Made by a program: the position numbers and the translations under genes
In this document: piece after piece, positions 51,918 to 61,209 of the stretch
Position numbering within the stretch: position 1 is the stretch's first letter
Layout: each line of letters begins with the position of its first letter
The notes under the pieces: model-generated
Told to the model about the DNA's origin: nothing
Database searches by the model: none
Seen by the model: only the letters and a program-made list of their open reading frames with translations
Assembly: GCA_903868595.1 (NCBI GenBank)
Contig: CAIPVV010000038.1
Location: forward strand, 1-63,293
Direction: 5' to 3'
DNA: 63,293 nucleotides
Source: an uncultured Pseudomonadota bacterium
GTDB taxonomy: Bacteria > Pseudomonadota > Gammaproteobacteria > Steroidobacterales > Steroidobacteraceae

Positions 51918-52693
51918 TTTGGTTTTTCTTGTTTCCGAAGGCGCCGCGCTGGTGGGCGCGAGCAGCCCGGGCAGGCCCTTGCCTGACGCTTAACAGTCCG
52001 ATTTCGAACCATTTTCATTGAGCTGTCAACGATCTTCGACTCACGCACTTCTTCGGGCAGCCGGCTGGCGCGGGAGTCAGGAGGACTGCCGAGGTGGCCA
52101 CTTGCCGGGGTGCATCCGGAACGACCCGGGAAGACTATAAATTTTTCGCAAAATAGCGCGATTGAAAGGTCAACGACACCGGTTTGGCGGATCGTGTCCC
52201 CGCGCGCTGGGGTTGCGGCCATTGGCTAGCCAATGGCCTGGCATTGACCCTGGATCAAACCGAGGCCTTGCGCCCCTCGCCCTTCGCCCTTCGCCGCGCG
52301 CCGGCGCAGGGATGTGCCAGGCTGGCCAGACCTCACGCGAGACGCCTCACGCCCACGATCTGTGGCATCGCCAGGGTGCGGCTTGACCCGCCGCCGCTTC
52401 CCAGCGCCCGGGCGCCAAGATTCCCGGCTCCACCCCTACCGCGCCCGCGGCGAGGGCGCCACAGACCCCACGTCCCGGTGCCTGCCGCAGGGAAGGCGTT
52501 GCGGCGGAGCACCCCGTACCTCCAGGGCAGCCCACCACGCGAACAGCCGGTAGCGGGGGCGTGATCCGCTTCCAAGCAGTTGACATAACACCCGCCCAAC
52601 CGTGCCTGGATCCTCTGATGCGACAGGCAGGGGCTCGAATAATCCGGATCCGTAGACGCAAGCAGCGAACATCCATCGGGCACTGGCGCTCTA
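51918..52693. other. about 780-bp intergenic region with a 22-bp palindrome
   Basis: Bounded by the TonB receptor start and the toxin-antitoxin operator. A perfect 22-bp palindrome is at 52217-52238 (GGCCATTGGC / its complement). A TTGACA at 52580-52585 lacks a -10 at 16-18 bp. Open frames on both strands are short, overlapping and without ribosome-binding sites. No gene is supported. Confidence 0.55.
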
Positions 52694-52709
52694 GTGCAAC
52701 ATGTAGCAC
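52694..52709 (+). promoter_or_regulatory. operator-like dyad of the toxin-antitoxin operon
   Basis: GTGC-A-ACATGT-A-GCAC, a 16-bp near-perfect palindrome, ends 9 bp before the antitoxin ATG. Position and form fit binding by the Phd/YefM antitoxin for autorepression. Confidence 0.6.
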
Positions 52710-52718
52710 AATAAGTCC

Positions 52719-52955
52719 ATGAAAGAAGCCGGCATACGCGAGGCTCGACAGAACCTCACCGCATTGATCGAGGACGTGCGCAAGGGTCACGAGGTGACAA
52801 TCACCGATCGTGGCAAGCCAGTCGCGCGGCTCGTAGCGCCCCGCCCCGAGGAAGCGAAGCCGTTTGCGGGCCGTGCCGCATTCCGCCGAATGATGCCAGT
52901 GCTTGCCACATCGCTCGCCGCGGCGGTCATTGATGAGCGAGCCGAGGGTGGCTGA
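52719..52955 (+). CDS. Phd/YefM-type antitoxin
   Basis: 78 residues (MKEAGIREARQNLTALIEDV). The Phd/YefM DNA-binding half is clear: VTITDRGKPVARLVAP at residues 26-41 is the family core. The C-terminal part (FAGRAAFRRMMPVLATSL) is the toxin-binding tail. It binds and neutralises the co-encoded PIN-domain ribonuclease and represses its own promoter. It overlaps the toxin gene by 23 bp (or 8 bp with the alternative start), so the two are coupled. Downstream lies tRNA-fMet, the target type of some VapC toxins. Confidence 0.88.
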   Translation: MKEAGIREARQNLTALIEDVRKGHEVTITDRGKPVARLVAPRPEEAKPFAGRAAFRRMMPVLATSLAAAVIDERAEGG

Positions 52956-53430
52956 AACGCTGCGAGTGCCGGATGCGCCTGTTGCCGAAACCGGTGTCTA
53001 CCTCGATTCCAGCGCACTCGCGAAACTATACGTCCCGGAGCCTGAAAGCGATGCACTCGAGGAATTTCTTCGCGGCAGGCGGGACCTTCTGATCTCGGAA
53101 CTCGGCATTACAGAGGTGCTATCGGCCGTCGCCCGTCGGCGACGCGAGGGCGTGCTTACGGTCGTTCAGGCTTTCGACATTCGCGACGCCGTACTGGCCG
53201 ATGCTGATTCTGGTTCGTTGCGACGCTTGGATATGAGCCCCAGGGTTCACCGCGAGGCCGAGCGCCTGCTATTCCAACTCGATTCGGTCGCGATGCGAAC
53301 CCTCGACGCGCTGCACGTAGCCCTTGCTCTGCTAAACGCGGCCACCCACGTGGTGACCTTTGACACGCGTATGCGCGCCGCTGCGCTGCAGGCAGGGCTC
53401 AGGACGCTCGACCTGCAGGCGCCGCGATGA
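52933..53430 (+). CDS. VapC-type PIN-domain ribonuclease toxin
   Basis: 165 residues from the ATG at 52933; a GTG at 52948 is an alternative start. The PIN domain has its four conserved acidic residues: D25 (YLDSSALAKLY), E61 (GITEVLSA), D125 (TLDALHVALAL) and D144 (FDTRM). It cleaves RNA, in known VapC toxins often tRNA (initiator tRNA-fMet in Shigella and Salmonella). The extra 20 N-terminal residues before the domain are unusual and may reflect a wrong start. It is bound by the upstream antitoxin. The tRNA-fMet gene lies 170 bp downstream on the other strand. Confidence 0.88.
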   Translation: MSEPRVAETLRVPDAPVAETGVYLDSSALAKLYVPEPESDALEEFLRGRRDLLISELGITEVLSAVARRRREGVLTVVQAFDIRDAVLADADSGSLRRLDMSPRVHREAERLLFQLDSVAMRTLDALHVALALLNAATHVVTFDTRMRAAALQAGLRTLDLQAPR

Positions 53431-53556
53431 TCGCAGTCCGGCGCCGGCGGATCTTTCCCGGAGCAACTTTGGTAGCTGACTTCGGCGCGCTTACGAGCAA
53501 GCGCTGCTCTTCAGATTTGAAAGCCTGATTCGAGTGGCTAGATGATGCCAAAACGA

Positions 53557-53576
53557 AAAAACCCGCATGAGCGGGC
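53557..53576 (-). terminator. terminator of tRNA-fMet
   Basis: On the minus strand CCCGC-TCAT-GCGGG (53563-53576) is followed by six Ts and CG (53557-53562). It stands 22 bp behind the CCA end of the tRNA. Confidence 0.85.
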
Positions 53577-53598
53577 TTTCGTAACTCCCCGAGGGAAT

Positions 53599-53675
<77 letters not shown>

Positions 53676-53688
53676 ACCGAGGGCGCGA

Positions 53689-53716
53689 ATAATACCCGAG
53701 TTCTCGCGCCTGTAAC
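53689..53716 (-). promoter_or_regulatory. predicted promoter of tRNA-fMet
   Basis: On the minus strand GTTACA (53711-53716), 16 bp, TATTAT (53689-53694), then a GC-rich discriminator TCGCGCCC as in stable-RNA promoters under stringent control. The start near 53682 is about 7 bp before the tRNA. Confidence 0.6.
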
Positions 53717-53746
53717 ACCTAAATCTGGCAAATCTTTGCCAACTGC

Positions 53747-55195
53747 CTAGCCCAGTGGCATGACGCTGCGGCACAGGTCCAGGAGCGCATCCGGCAACAG
53801 GCCCAGGGCCAGCGCTGCGAGCGCGTTGACGCCCACGATAAAGCGCAGCGAGAGGCGCTTCTGTCCGAGCGGCAGCTTGCCTGGAGCCTCGAAATACATG
53901 AGCCACACGACCCGCAGGTAGTAGAACGCACCGATGACCGACATCAGAACGGCGATACCCGCTAGATAGACATGGTTGGTGCCAAGGAGCGCCTGGATGA
54001 TCCGAAGCTTCGCCCAGAAACCAACGAACGGCGGCACGCCCGCGGTGGAGAACATGAGCACCGCCATGATCAGTGCCAGCGAGGGGTCGCGCACCGCAAG
54101 GCCCTTGTACTGATCAAGCTGGTCGGCCTCGTACCCGTCACGGGACCCCAGCAGGATCACGCCGAACGCACCCAGCACGACCAGCACGTAGACCAGCGTG
54201 AAGTACAGCGCGGCCTGGTAGCCATCGGCATTGCCGCTCACGAAGCCCAGCAGGATAAAGCCCACGTTGGAAATCGCCGAGTAGGCCAGCATGCGCCGCA
54301 GGTTCGTCTGCGCGATGGCCACGACGTTACCCAGGACGATCGATACCACGGCAATGATCGCCAGCATCTGCGACCAGGTCGCCACGGACTGACCCAGCCC
54401 TTCTGCCAGCAGGCGGAACGCCAGGGCGAAGGAAGCAAGCTTGGGGGCCGTCGCCACGAGCATGGTGACGGAAGTCGGGGCGCCCTCGTACACGTCCGGC
54501 ACCCACATGTGGAAAGGCACGGCACCGAACTTGAAGGCCACGGCCACGACGATGAACGTCAGGCCCAGGATCAGGCCCAGGCTCGGCTCTCCCGCCAGGG
54601 CGGTCGACAGCGTCGCGAGCGACAGCGAACCGGTAAGGCCGTAGACGATCGACATACCGTACAGCAGCGTGCCGGAGGCGATCGCGCCGAGGACGAAGTA
54701 CTTCATCGCCGCTTCGGCCGCCAAGCCATTCTCGCGGTCGAACGCCACCAGTGCGTACAGCGAAAGTGCCAGCAACTCGATGCCCACGTAGATCGTGATC
54801 AGGTTGCCCGCGGACGTCAGCACCAGGATGCCCAGCAGCGCCGTCAGCGCCAGGACGTAATATTCGCCCTTCTGTATGTGCCGCCGCACCAGGTAGTCGC
54901 TGGAGTAGTACAGCGCAACCGCGACGAAAAGGAAGGCCGCCAGCTTCAGCAGCGTCGCGAGGTTGTCCGCCACGTACATGCCGTCGAACAGCATCCTCGC
55001 GTGACCGAAATCAGCGGTCAACAGCGTGACCAGGGCCCCGCCCAGCAGCAGCACCAGCGTGAAGCTGGCCGTTCGGGACGGCTTCTTCATGCCAAAGAAG
55101 ACATCAAACACCAGCAGCACGCACACGGCCGCCGTGAGATAGATCTCCGGCATCGCGGGCAGGATCTGGGCCAAGCTGAAGGTCGTATCGGTCAT
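53747..55195 (-). CDS. nuoN: NADH-quinone oxidoreductase subunit N
   Basis: Proton-pumping antiporter-like subunit of complex I. 482 residues from the ATG at 55195 (MTDTTFSLAQILPAMPEIYLT); an open frame before it does not resemble the family. About 14 hydrophobic segments; GIELLALSLYALVAFDRENGLAAEAAMKYF near residues 135-165 carries the conserved Glu and Lys, and KFGAVPFHMWVPDVYEGAPT is the second Mrp-antiporter motif. It is the last gene of the nuo operon here, 14 bp after nuoM, and is followed by tRNA-fMet in the same direction. Confidence 0.97.
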   Translation of the reverse strand: MTDTTFSLAQILPAMPEIYLTAAVCVLLVFDVFFGMKKPSRTASFTLVLLLGGALVTLLTADFGHARMLFDGMYVADNLATLLKLAAFLFVAVALYYSSDYLVRRHIQKGEYYVLALTALLGILVLTSAGNLITIYVGIELLALSLYALVAFDRENGLAAEAAMKYFVLGAIASGTLLYGMSIVYGLTGSLSLATLSTALAGEPSLGLILGLTFIVVAVAFKFGAVPFHMWVPDVYEGAPTSVTMLVATAPKLASFALAFRLLAEGLGQSVATWSQMLAIIAVVSIVLGNVVAIAQTNLRRMLAYSAISNVGFILLGFVSGNADGYQAALYFTLVYVLVVLGAFGVILLGSRDGYEADQLDQYKGLAVRDPSLALIMAVLMFSTAGVPPFVGFWAKLRIIQALLGTNHVYLAGIAVLMSVIGAFYYLRVVWLMYFEAPGKLPLGQKRLSLRFIVGVNALAALALGLLPDALLDLCRSVMPLG

Positions 55196-55209
55196 GTCCA
55201 GCGGTCCTG

Positions 55210-56730
55210 TCAGGGCGTCGGCAGCTTGGTCAACAGCATCTGCTCGACCAGGTGGTGGATCGATCCGCGCATGACATCCAGCAGCGGCGCCGGCCACAGG
55301 CCCAGCAGCAGCACGCCGGCGGCGAGCACGGAGAGGATCAGAAACTCACGGCCATTGAGGTCCTTGAGCTCGGCAACATGTTGGTTGGCCACGGGTCCGA
55401 AGATGACCCGCTTGACCAGCCACAGGGTGTATGCAGCGCCCAGGACCAGCGTCGTCGCCGCCAGAAACGCATACCAGAAGTTGGCCTTGTAGCTGGCAAG
55501 GATCACCAGGAACTCGCCGACGAAGCCCGACGTCGCCGGCAGGCCGGAGTTGGCCATGGCGAAGAGGACCATGAAGGCCGCGAACTTCGGCATCGTGTTG
55601 ACCACGCCGCCGTAGGCGCTGATCTCGCGGCTGTGCACCCGGTCATACATCACGCCCACGCAGAGGAACATGGCCGCGGAAATGAGCCCATGGGACACCA
55701 TCTGCACCATCGCCCCATCCAGCCCCATGCCTGCGCCCTGGGTGCTGCCGGTGCGCGCGACGATATCGTAGGCGAGGAAGGCGCCGAGCGTCACGAAGCC
55801 CATGTGCGCGATCGAGGAGTAGGCGATCAGCTTCTTCATGTCCTGTTGAACCAGGGCAACAAAGCCGATGTACACCACGGCGATCAGGGACATCGCGATG
55901 ATCAGCCAGTCCAGCTCGCGGCTGGCATCGGGCGTGATCGTCAGGCTAAAGCGCAGCAGGCCGTACCCGCCCATCTTCAGCATGATGGCCGCCAGCACCA
56001 CCGAGCCGCCCGTGGGCGCCTCGACGTGGGCGTCCGGCAGCCAGGTGTGGACCGGCCACATCGGCACCTTGACGGCAAAAGCCATCAGGAATGCAACGAA
56101 GATCCAGCGCTGCTCCGCGATCGTGAGCGGCAGCTGCTGGAAGGCCGAGATCGAGTAATCCCCGGTCTTCAGGTACATGTAGATCAGTGCGATCAGCATG
56201 AACACCGAGCCCAGGAAGGTGTACAGGAAGAACTTGATGGTCGCGTAGACGCGCCGCGGGCCGCCCCAGATGCCGATGATCAGGAACATCGGGATCAGCA
56301 TCGCTTCCCAGAAGAAGTAGAACAGCAGCGAATCCAGCGCAGCGAAAACGCCCACCATGAGGCCTTCCATGATCAGGAAGGCCGCGAAATACTGCGCCGC
56401 GCGCTGCGTGATCACCGTCCAGCCTGCGATGACCACGAATATCGTCGTGAAAGTCGTCAGCAGGATCAGCGGCAGCGAGATGCCATCGACGCCCAGGTGG
56501 TAGTCGGAGTGGAAGGTCGGGATCCAGGGGCTGCGCTCCACGAACTGGAAGGCCGCCGTCGTGCCGTCGAAGCCCGCGTACAGCGGGATGCTCAGCGCGA
56601 AGGTCGCCAAGGCGGTCGCCAGGGCCAGCCAGCGCGCGCTGGAGAGGTTCTTGTCCCCCAGCAGCAGGGTTGCAAAGCCGCCAGCGATGGGCAGCCAGAT
56701 GAGTACGGTCAGAAGATTCGGCGACAGCAT
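55210..56730 (-). CDS. nuoM: NADH-quinone oxidoreductase subunit M
   Basis: 506 residues, about 14 membrane helices, antiporter-like subunit of complex I. It starts MLSPNLLTVLIWLPIAGGFA. The motif FLIMEGLMVGVFAALDSLLFYFFWEAMLIP near residue 120 carries the conserved Glu; AVKVPMWPVHTWLPDAHVEAPTGGSV follows. Between nuoL (gap 9 bp) and nuoN (gap 14 bp). Confidence 0.97.
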   Translation of the reverse strand: MLSPNLLTVLIWLPIAGGFATLLLGDKNLSSARWLALATALATFALSIPLYAGFDGTTAAFQFVERSPWIPTFHSDYHLGVDGISLPLILLTTFTTIFVVIAGWTVITQRAAQYFAAFLIMEGLMVGVFAALDSLLFYFFWEAMLIPMFLIIGIWGGPRRVYATIKFFLYTFLGSVFMLIALIYMYLKTGDYSISAFQQLPLTIAEQRWIFVAFLMAFAVKVPMWPVHTWLPDAHVEAPTGGSVVLAAIMLKMGGYGLLRFSLTITPDASRELDWLIIAMSLIAVVYIGFVALVQQDMKKLIAYSSIAHMGFVTLGAFLAYDIVARTGSTQGAGMGLDGAMVQMVSHGLISAAMFLCVGVMYDRVHSREISAYGGVVNTMPKFAAFMVLFAMANSGLPATSGFVGEFLVILASYKANFWYAFLAATTLVLGAAYTLWLVKRVIFGPVANQHVAELKDLNGREFLILSVLAAGVLLLGLWPAPLLDVMRGSIHHLVEQMLLTKLPTP

Positions 56731-56739
56731 TAACGGATC

Positions 56740-58701
56740 CTAGTGCGCTTTCAAAAGGAACCAGCCGAGCAGAGCTGCCAGACCGATGACCATCCAGAAG
56801 GCATACGAATACAGGTAGCCGGTCTGGACCCTACGGGCGACGCCGGAGAACCAGCCAACTGCGGCAGCCGAGCCATTGACGAAGGTGCCGTCGATGATCG
56901 CCTGGTCGCCGCCACGCCAGAACAGCAGGCCGAGCCCACGGCTGCCCTTCGCCAGGACGTTTTCGTTGAACCAGTCGAAGTAGTACTTGTTGACCAGCAC
57001 CGTATGCAGCCCCCTCAGGCGGCTCTCCACCGAATCGGCAAGCTTCGGCCACTTCAGGAAGAATGCCCAAGCCGACACCACCCCCGCCAGCGCGAGCCAG
57101 AACGGCGCGCCCAGCGGACCGTGCAGCGCGAAGGCCACGGGGCCGTGGAACTCGCGGCCGACCTCCCCTACCACGTCGTTGCGCTCCAGGACCTGGATGG
57201 CACCCTGGAAGTAGCCGCCGAACAGTGCCGGCTCGATCGTGAAGAAGCCGATCAGCATCGACGGGATCGCCAGCGCCACCAGCGGCGCCTTCATGTCCCA
57301 GCCCACGTCGTGGAAGTGGTCCCTGGCGTGGTGGTCCAGGCGCTCCTCCCCGTGGAAGGTCATGAAGATCATGCGGAAGGTGTAGAGCGCCGTGACGAAA
57401 ACGCCCAGCAGCACGCACCAGTACGCATAGGTCGCCCCCGCGCGGTGGGACTCGCCAACCGCCTCGATCAGCGCGTCCTTGGAATAGAAACCCGAGAAGA
57501 ACGGCGTACCGATCAGCGCCAGTGCGCCGATCAGCGAGGTCCAGTACGTGACCGGCATGCGCTTGCGCAGCCCACCCATCTTGCGCATGTCCTGTTCGTG
57601 GTGCATAGCGATGATCACGGCGCCGGCCGCCAGGAACAGCAGGGCCTTGAAGAACGCATGGGTCATGAGGTGGAAGATGGCGACGCTGTAGCCGGAGACG
57701 CCCAGCGCGACCGTCATGTAGCCCAGCTGCGAAAGGGTGGAATACGCGACCACACGCTTGATGTCGTTGCTGACGATACCCAAGAAGCCCATGAACAGGG
57801 CCGTCGTGGCGCCGATCACCAGTACCGTGGAGAGTGCGGTCTCGGAGGCCTCAAACAGCGGCGACATGCGCGCCACCATGAAGATACCGGCGGTGACCAT
57901 GGTGGCCGCGTGGATCAGGGCGGAGATCGGGGTCGGGCCTTCCATCGAATCCGGCAGCCAGACGTGCAGCGGCATCTGGGCGGACTTGCCCATCGCGCCG
58001 ATGAACAGGCAGATGCAGATCACCGACATCGCGGACCACACGTGGCCCGGGAGGATCTCCAACGTCTTGCCGGCGATCAGGGGCACGGCGGCAAACGCGT
58101 CCTTGTAATCCAGGGATCCGGTGAAGTACACCACCCCGGCGATGCCCAGCACGAAACCGAAGTCACCGACGCGGTTCACCAAAAACGCCTTCATGTTGGC
58201 GAAGATGGCGGTTGGCCGGGTGTACCAGAAGCCGATCAGGAGGTAGGAGACCACGCCCACGGCTTCCCAGCCGAAGAACAGCTGCATGAAGTTGTTGGAC
58301 ATCACCAGCATCAGCATCGCGAAGGTAAACAGCGAGATGTAGCTGAAGAAGCGCTGGTAGCCCGCGTCATCGTGCATGTAGCCGATCGTGTACACGTGCA
58401 CGCACAGCGACACGAACGTCACGACGACCATCATAAGAACAGACAGGCGATCCACCAGGAAACCCACCTGCATGCGCACGCCGTCGCTGATCAGCCAGGT
58501 GTAGACCGTATCGTTGTAGACAGGCACTCCCCCGACGACCAGCTGCTTGAACACAACCAGCGAGAGCAGCAGCGCGCCCAGCACGCCGGCGATCGTGACC
58601 AGGGCGGCGCCGGACCGGCCCACGATGCGTCCCAACAGGCCGGCAATGAGGGCGGCGGCCAGGGGCAGCAAGGGGATGGCAAGCAACAGGTGCGGATTCA
58701 T
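56740..58701 (-). CDS. nuoL: NADH-quinone oxidoreductase subunit L
   Basis: 653 residues, about 16 membrane helices, including the C-terminal lateral helix region. NFMQLFFGWEAVGVVSYLLIGFWYTR near residue 140 has the conserved Glu; GKSAQMPLHVWLPDSMEGPTPISALIH follows and is typical of Mrp antiporters. The product is of normal length (E. coli 613). Gap to nuoK 10 bp. Confidence 0.97.
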   Translation of the reverse strand: MNPHLLLAIPLLPLAAALIAGLLGRIVGRSGAALVTIAGVLGALLLSLVVFKQLVVGGVPVYNDTVYTWLISDGVRMQVGFLVDRLSVLMMVVVTFVSLCVHVYTIGYMHDDAGYQRFFSYISLFTFAMLMLVMSNNFMQLFFGWEAVGVVSYLLIGFWYTRPTAIFANMKAFLVNRVGDFGFVLGIAGVVYFTGSLDYKDAFAAVPLIAGKTLEILPGHVWSAMSVICICLFIGAMGKSAQMPLHVWLPDSMEGPTPISALIHAATMVTAGIFMVARMSPLFEASETALSTVLVIGATTALFMGFLGIVSNDIKRVVAYSTLSQLGYMTVALGVSGYSVAIFHLMTHAFFKALLFLAAGAVIIAMHHEQDMRKMGGLRKRMPVTYWTSLIGALALIGTPFFSGFYSKDALIEAVGESHRAGATYAYWCVLLGVFVTALYTFRMIFMTFHGEERLDHHARDHFHDVGWDMKAPLVALAIPSMLIGFFTIEPALFGGYFQGAIQVLERNDVVGEVGREFHGPVAFALHGPLGAPFWLALAGVVSAWAFFLKWPKLADSVESRLRGLHTVLVNKYYFDWFNENVLAKGSRGLGLLFWRGGDQAIIDGTFVNGSAAAVGWFSGVARRVQTGYLYSYAFWMVIGLAALLGWFLLKAH

Positions 58702-58711
58702 GGGGTCGGCA

Positions 58712-59017
58712 TCAACCTTTAAGCGAGCTCAGTTCCTCGACATTGATCGTGCGGCGCTCGCGGAACAGGACCACGAGGATCGCAAGACCAATCGCCGACT
58801 CGGCCGCAGCCACGGTCAGGATGAAAAAGACAAACACCTGGCCCTCGATGTTCCCGAGGTAGCGCGAGAAAGCCACGAAGTTGAAATTCGCGGACAGCAG
58901 CAGCAGCTCGATGCACATGAGCAGCAGGATGACGTTCTTGCGGTTGATGAACATGCCGGCCACCGACAGGGCGAACAGCAGCCCCGATAAAACCAGCATG
59001 TGCTGTAGCGTGATCAT
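58712..59017 (-). CDS. nuoK: NADH-quinone oxidoreductase subunit K
   Basis: 101 residues, three membrane helices. The conserved glutamates are in [16 protein letters not shown] and in [17 protein letters not shown], both needed for proton pumping in known NuoK. The ATG overlaps the nuoJ stop by 4 bp. Family length matches. Confidence 0.97.
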   Translation of the reverse strand: MITLQHMLVLSGLLFALSVAGMFINRKNVILLLMCIELLLLSANFNFVAFSRYLGNIEGQVFVFFILTVAAAESAIGLAILVVLFRERRTINVEELSSLKG

Positions 59018-59616
59018 TCGCGCTTCTCCGCCGGGATCTTGAGGACGCGGACCCGGTCCTGGGCACGGGTGGCAACCTGCTTGCCGATGTCCTGGACCTT
59101 CAGGCCCTTGCGATGGCGCATCGTCAGTACGATCGCCGCCACGATGGCCACGAGCAGCAGCACCGCCGCCAGCTCGAAGGGGTACACATACCTGGTGTAC
59201 AGCACCTCACCCAGGGCACCAGTATTGCTGTAGTCGCTGGCCAGCGGGCGCGGCGCCTGGGTGGCGTCGATGCCCAGGCGGCGAACGGCGACCACGCCCA
59301 GGATCTCGAAGACGATCGCCAGCACCGTGAGCCAGCCCAGCCAGGCATAGCGGGTGAAGCCCTTGCGAACTTCCTCCACGTTGATGTCCAGCATCATAAC
59401 CACGAAGAGGAACAGCACCATGACGGCGCCGACATACACGAGCACCAGGACGATCGCCAGGAACTCAGCCTCGATGAGCAGCCAGAGGGCCGCGCTCGTA
59501 AAGAAGCTAAGCACCAGGCAGAGGGCCGAGTGCACCGGGTTGCGCGCCGTGATGACGCCGAACGCCGAAGCGATCAGCATCGCCGAGAACGCATAGAACA
59601 GGATCTGGACCAGCAC
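59014..59616 (-). CDS. nuoJ: NADH-quinone oxidoreductase subunit J
   Basis: 200 residues, five membrane helices (for example [22 protein letters not shown]). [23 protein letters not shown] is the family signature. The soluble C-terminal tail ends in KIPAEKRE. Between nuoI (22 bp) and nuoK (overlap 4 bp). Confidence 0.97.
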   Translation of the reverse strand: MLVQILFYAFSAMLIASAFGVITARNPVHSALCLVLSFFTSAALWLLIEAEFLAIVLVLVYVGAVMVLFLFVVMMLDINVEEVRKGFTRYAWLGWLTVLAIVFEILGVVAVRRLGIDATQAPRPLASDYSNTGALGEVLYTRYVYPFELAAVLLLVAIVAAIVLTMRHRKGLKVQDIGKQVATRAQDRVRVLKIPAEKRE

Positions 59617-59638
59617 GAGTCTCCCCTCCCCGACCGCG

Positions 59639-60130
59639 TCAGCGGTAGCGGGCGTCCGCAGCCTTATCCGCGTTGATCATCGCCTCGTAGCGCTCACCCA
59701 CGGCCAGGAGCTTGTCCTTGGTCATGATGTTCTCGCCGCGATGCTCCATGTGGTACTCGTGGATGCGCGTCTCGACGATCGCATCCACCGGGCAGGCCTC
59801 CTCGCAGAAGCCACAATAAATGCACTTGAACAGGTCGATGTCGTAGCGCGTCGTGCGGCGCGTGCCGTCGTTGCTCACATCCGACTCGATCGTGATCGCC
59901 AGCGCCGGGCAAACGGCCTCGCACAGCTTGCAGGCGATGCAGCGCTCCTCGCCGTTCGGGTAGCGGCGCAGCGCGTGCAGGCCACGGAATCGGGCCGACT
60001 GCGGCGCCTTCTCTTCCGGGTAGTTGACCGTGACCTTCTTGCGGAACAGCGTCTTCAGGGTCAGCCACATGCCCTGCAGCAGTTCACCCAGCAGGAAAGT
60101 CTTGATGATACTTGCGCGGGACATGCTCAA
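59639..60130 (-). CDS. nuoI: NADH-quinone oxidoreductase subunit I
   Basis: 163 residues (start at 60130 by overlap with nuoH; MSRASI six bases later is possible). Two [4Fe-4S] clusters: [12 protein letters not shown] at about residues 62-73 and [12 protein letters not shown] at about 103-114 (N6a and N6b). An N-terminal amphipathic helix binds the membrane. It hands electrons from NuoG to NuoB. The ATG overlaps the nuoH stop. Confidence 0.97.
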   Translation of the reverse strand: MSMSRASIIKTFLLGELLQGMWLTLKTLFRKKVTVNYPEEKAPQSARFRGLHALRRYPNGEERCIACKLCEAVCPALAITIESDVSNDGTRRTTRYDIDLFKCIYCGFCEEACPVDAIVETRIHEYHMEHRGENIMTKDKLLAVGERYEAMINADKAADARYR

Positions 60131-61209
60131 ACGCTCCAGGGGCCGATCTTGAAATACACCATCAGGCCCTCCACGGCGATCCAGACGAGGGTCACCGGAA
60201 TCAGGATTTTCCAGCCCAAACGCATGATCTGGTCATAGCGGTAGCGCGGGAAGGTCGCACGCAGCCAGAGAAAGACGCACAGGAAGAAGAAGGTCTTCAA
60301 CAGGAACCAGTGCAGGCCGTTGTTCAGCAACTGCCCGAGCACGGGGATGTGGAACAGCGCGTTGTCGTCGGCCAGGTAGCCGTTCAGCGGGCTCAGCCAC
60401 CCGCCCATGAAGAACACGGAGGTCAATCCCGCGACCAGGATCATGTTCGCGTATTCGGCCAGGAAGAACAGCGCGAAGGCGATGCCGGAGTATTCCACGT
60501 GAAAGCCGGCGACGATCTCCGACTCGCCCTCTGCCACGTCAAAGGGCGCTCGATTGGTCTCGGCGACGCCGGAAATGAAGTACACGACGAACAGCGGGAA
60601 GAGCCAGAACCAGTTCCAGGCCAGGAAGGCGCCCTGCTGCTTGGCGACGATCGTCCCCAGGTTCAGGCTACCGGCCACCATCAGCACGCCTACCAGCGCG
60701 AAACCCATCGCGATCTCGTAGGCGACGATCTGCGCGGCCGAGCGCATGGCGCCCAGGAATGCGTACTTCGAGTTGGAGGCCCAACCCGCGATGATCACGC
60801 CATAGACACCGACCGAGGTCAGCGACAGCACGTACAGCAGGCCTGCGTCGATCTTGGCGATTGCAAAGTCCGGCGCGATCGGCATCACCGCCCAGGTCGC
60901 GAAAGCCGGGATCAGGGCGATGGCCGGCGCGATGCGGAACAGCACCTTGTTGGACTTGGCCGGGATGATCACTTCCTTGATGAGGAGCTTGATCACGTCG
61001 GCGAACGGCTGGCCCACGCCCGGCAGCAGCCCGAAGATGGTCACGCGGTTGGGGCCCTTGCGCAGCTGCATCCAGCCGATGAGCTTGCGCTCCCAGAGCG
61101 TCAGCAGCGCCACCGAGATGATCAGCACGATCGTCACGGCGAGGATGAACACCAGCGAGTGCACAAAGTCCGGGACGCTGTTCCACAGGGTCATCATCCG
61201 ATCCATCAC
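60127..61209 (-). CDS. nuoH: NADH-quinone oxidoreductase subunit H
   Basis: 360 residues, eight membrane helices, the quinone-site subunit. Family motifs: [16 protein letters not shown] near residue 40, [25 protein letters not shown] near 130 and [21 protein letters not shown] near 220, with the conserved acidic residues. The ATG overlaps the nuoG stop by 4 bp (61206-61209). Confidence 0.97.
   Translation of the reverse strand: MMDRMMTLWNSVPDFVHSLVFILAVTIVLIISVALLTLWERKLIGWMQLRKGPNRVTIFGLLPGVGQPFADVIKLLIKEVIIPAKSNKVLFRIAPAIALIPAFATWAVMPIAPDFAIAKIDAGLLYVLSLTSVGVYGVIIAGWASNSKYAFLGAMRSAAQIVAYEIAMGFALVGVLMVAGSLNLGTIVAKQQGAFLAWNWFWLFPLFVVYFISGVAETNRAPFDVAEGESEIVAGFHVEYSGIAFALFFLAEYANMILVAGLTSVFFMGGWLSPLNGYLADDNALFHIPVLGQLLNNGLHWFLLKTFFFLCVFLWLRATFPRYRYDQIMRLGWKILIPVTLVWIAVEGLMVYFKIGPWSV

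Noticed and set aside
52580..52608. TTGACA at 52580 as promoter of the toxin-antitoxin operon
   Set aside because: The sequence at 17 bp is TGCCTG, no -10 element, and it lies too far from the gene.
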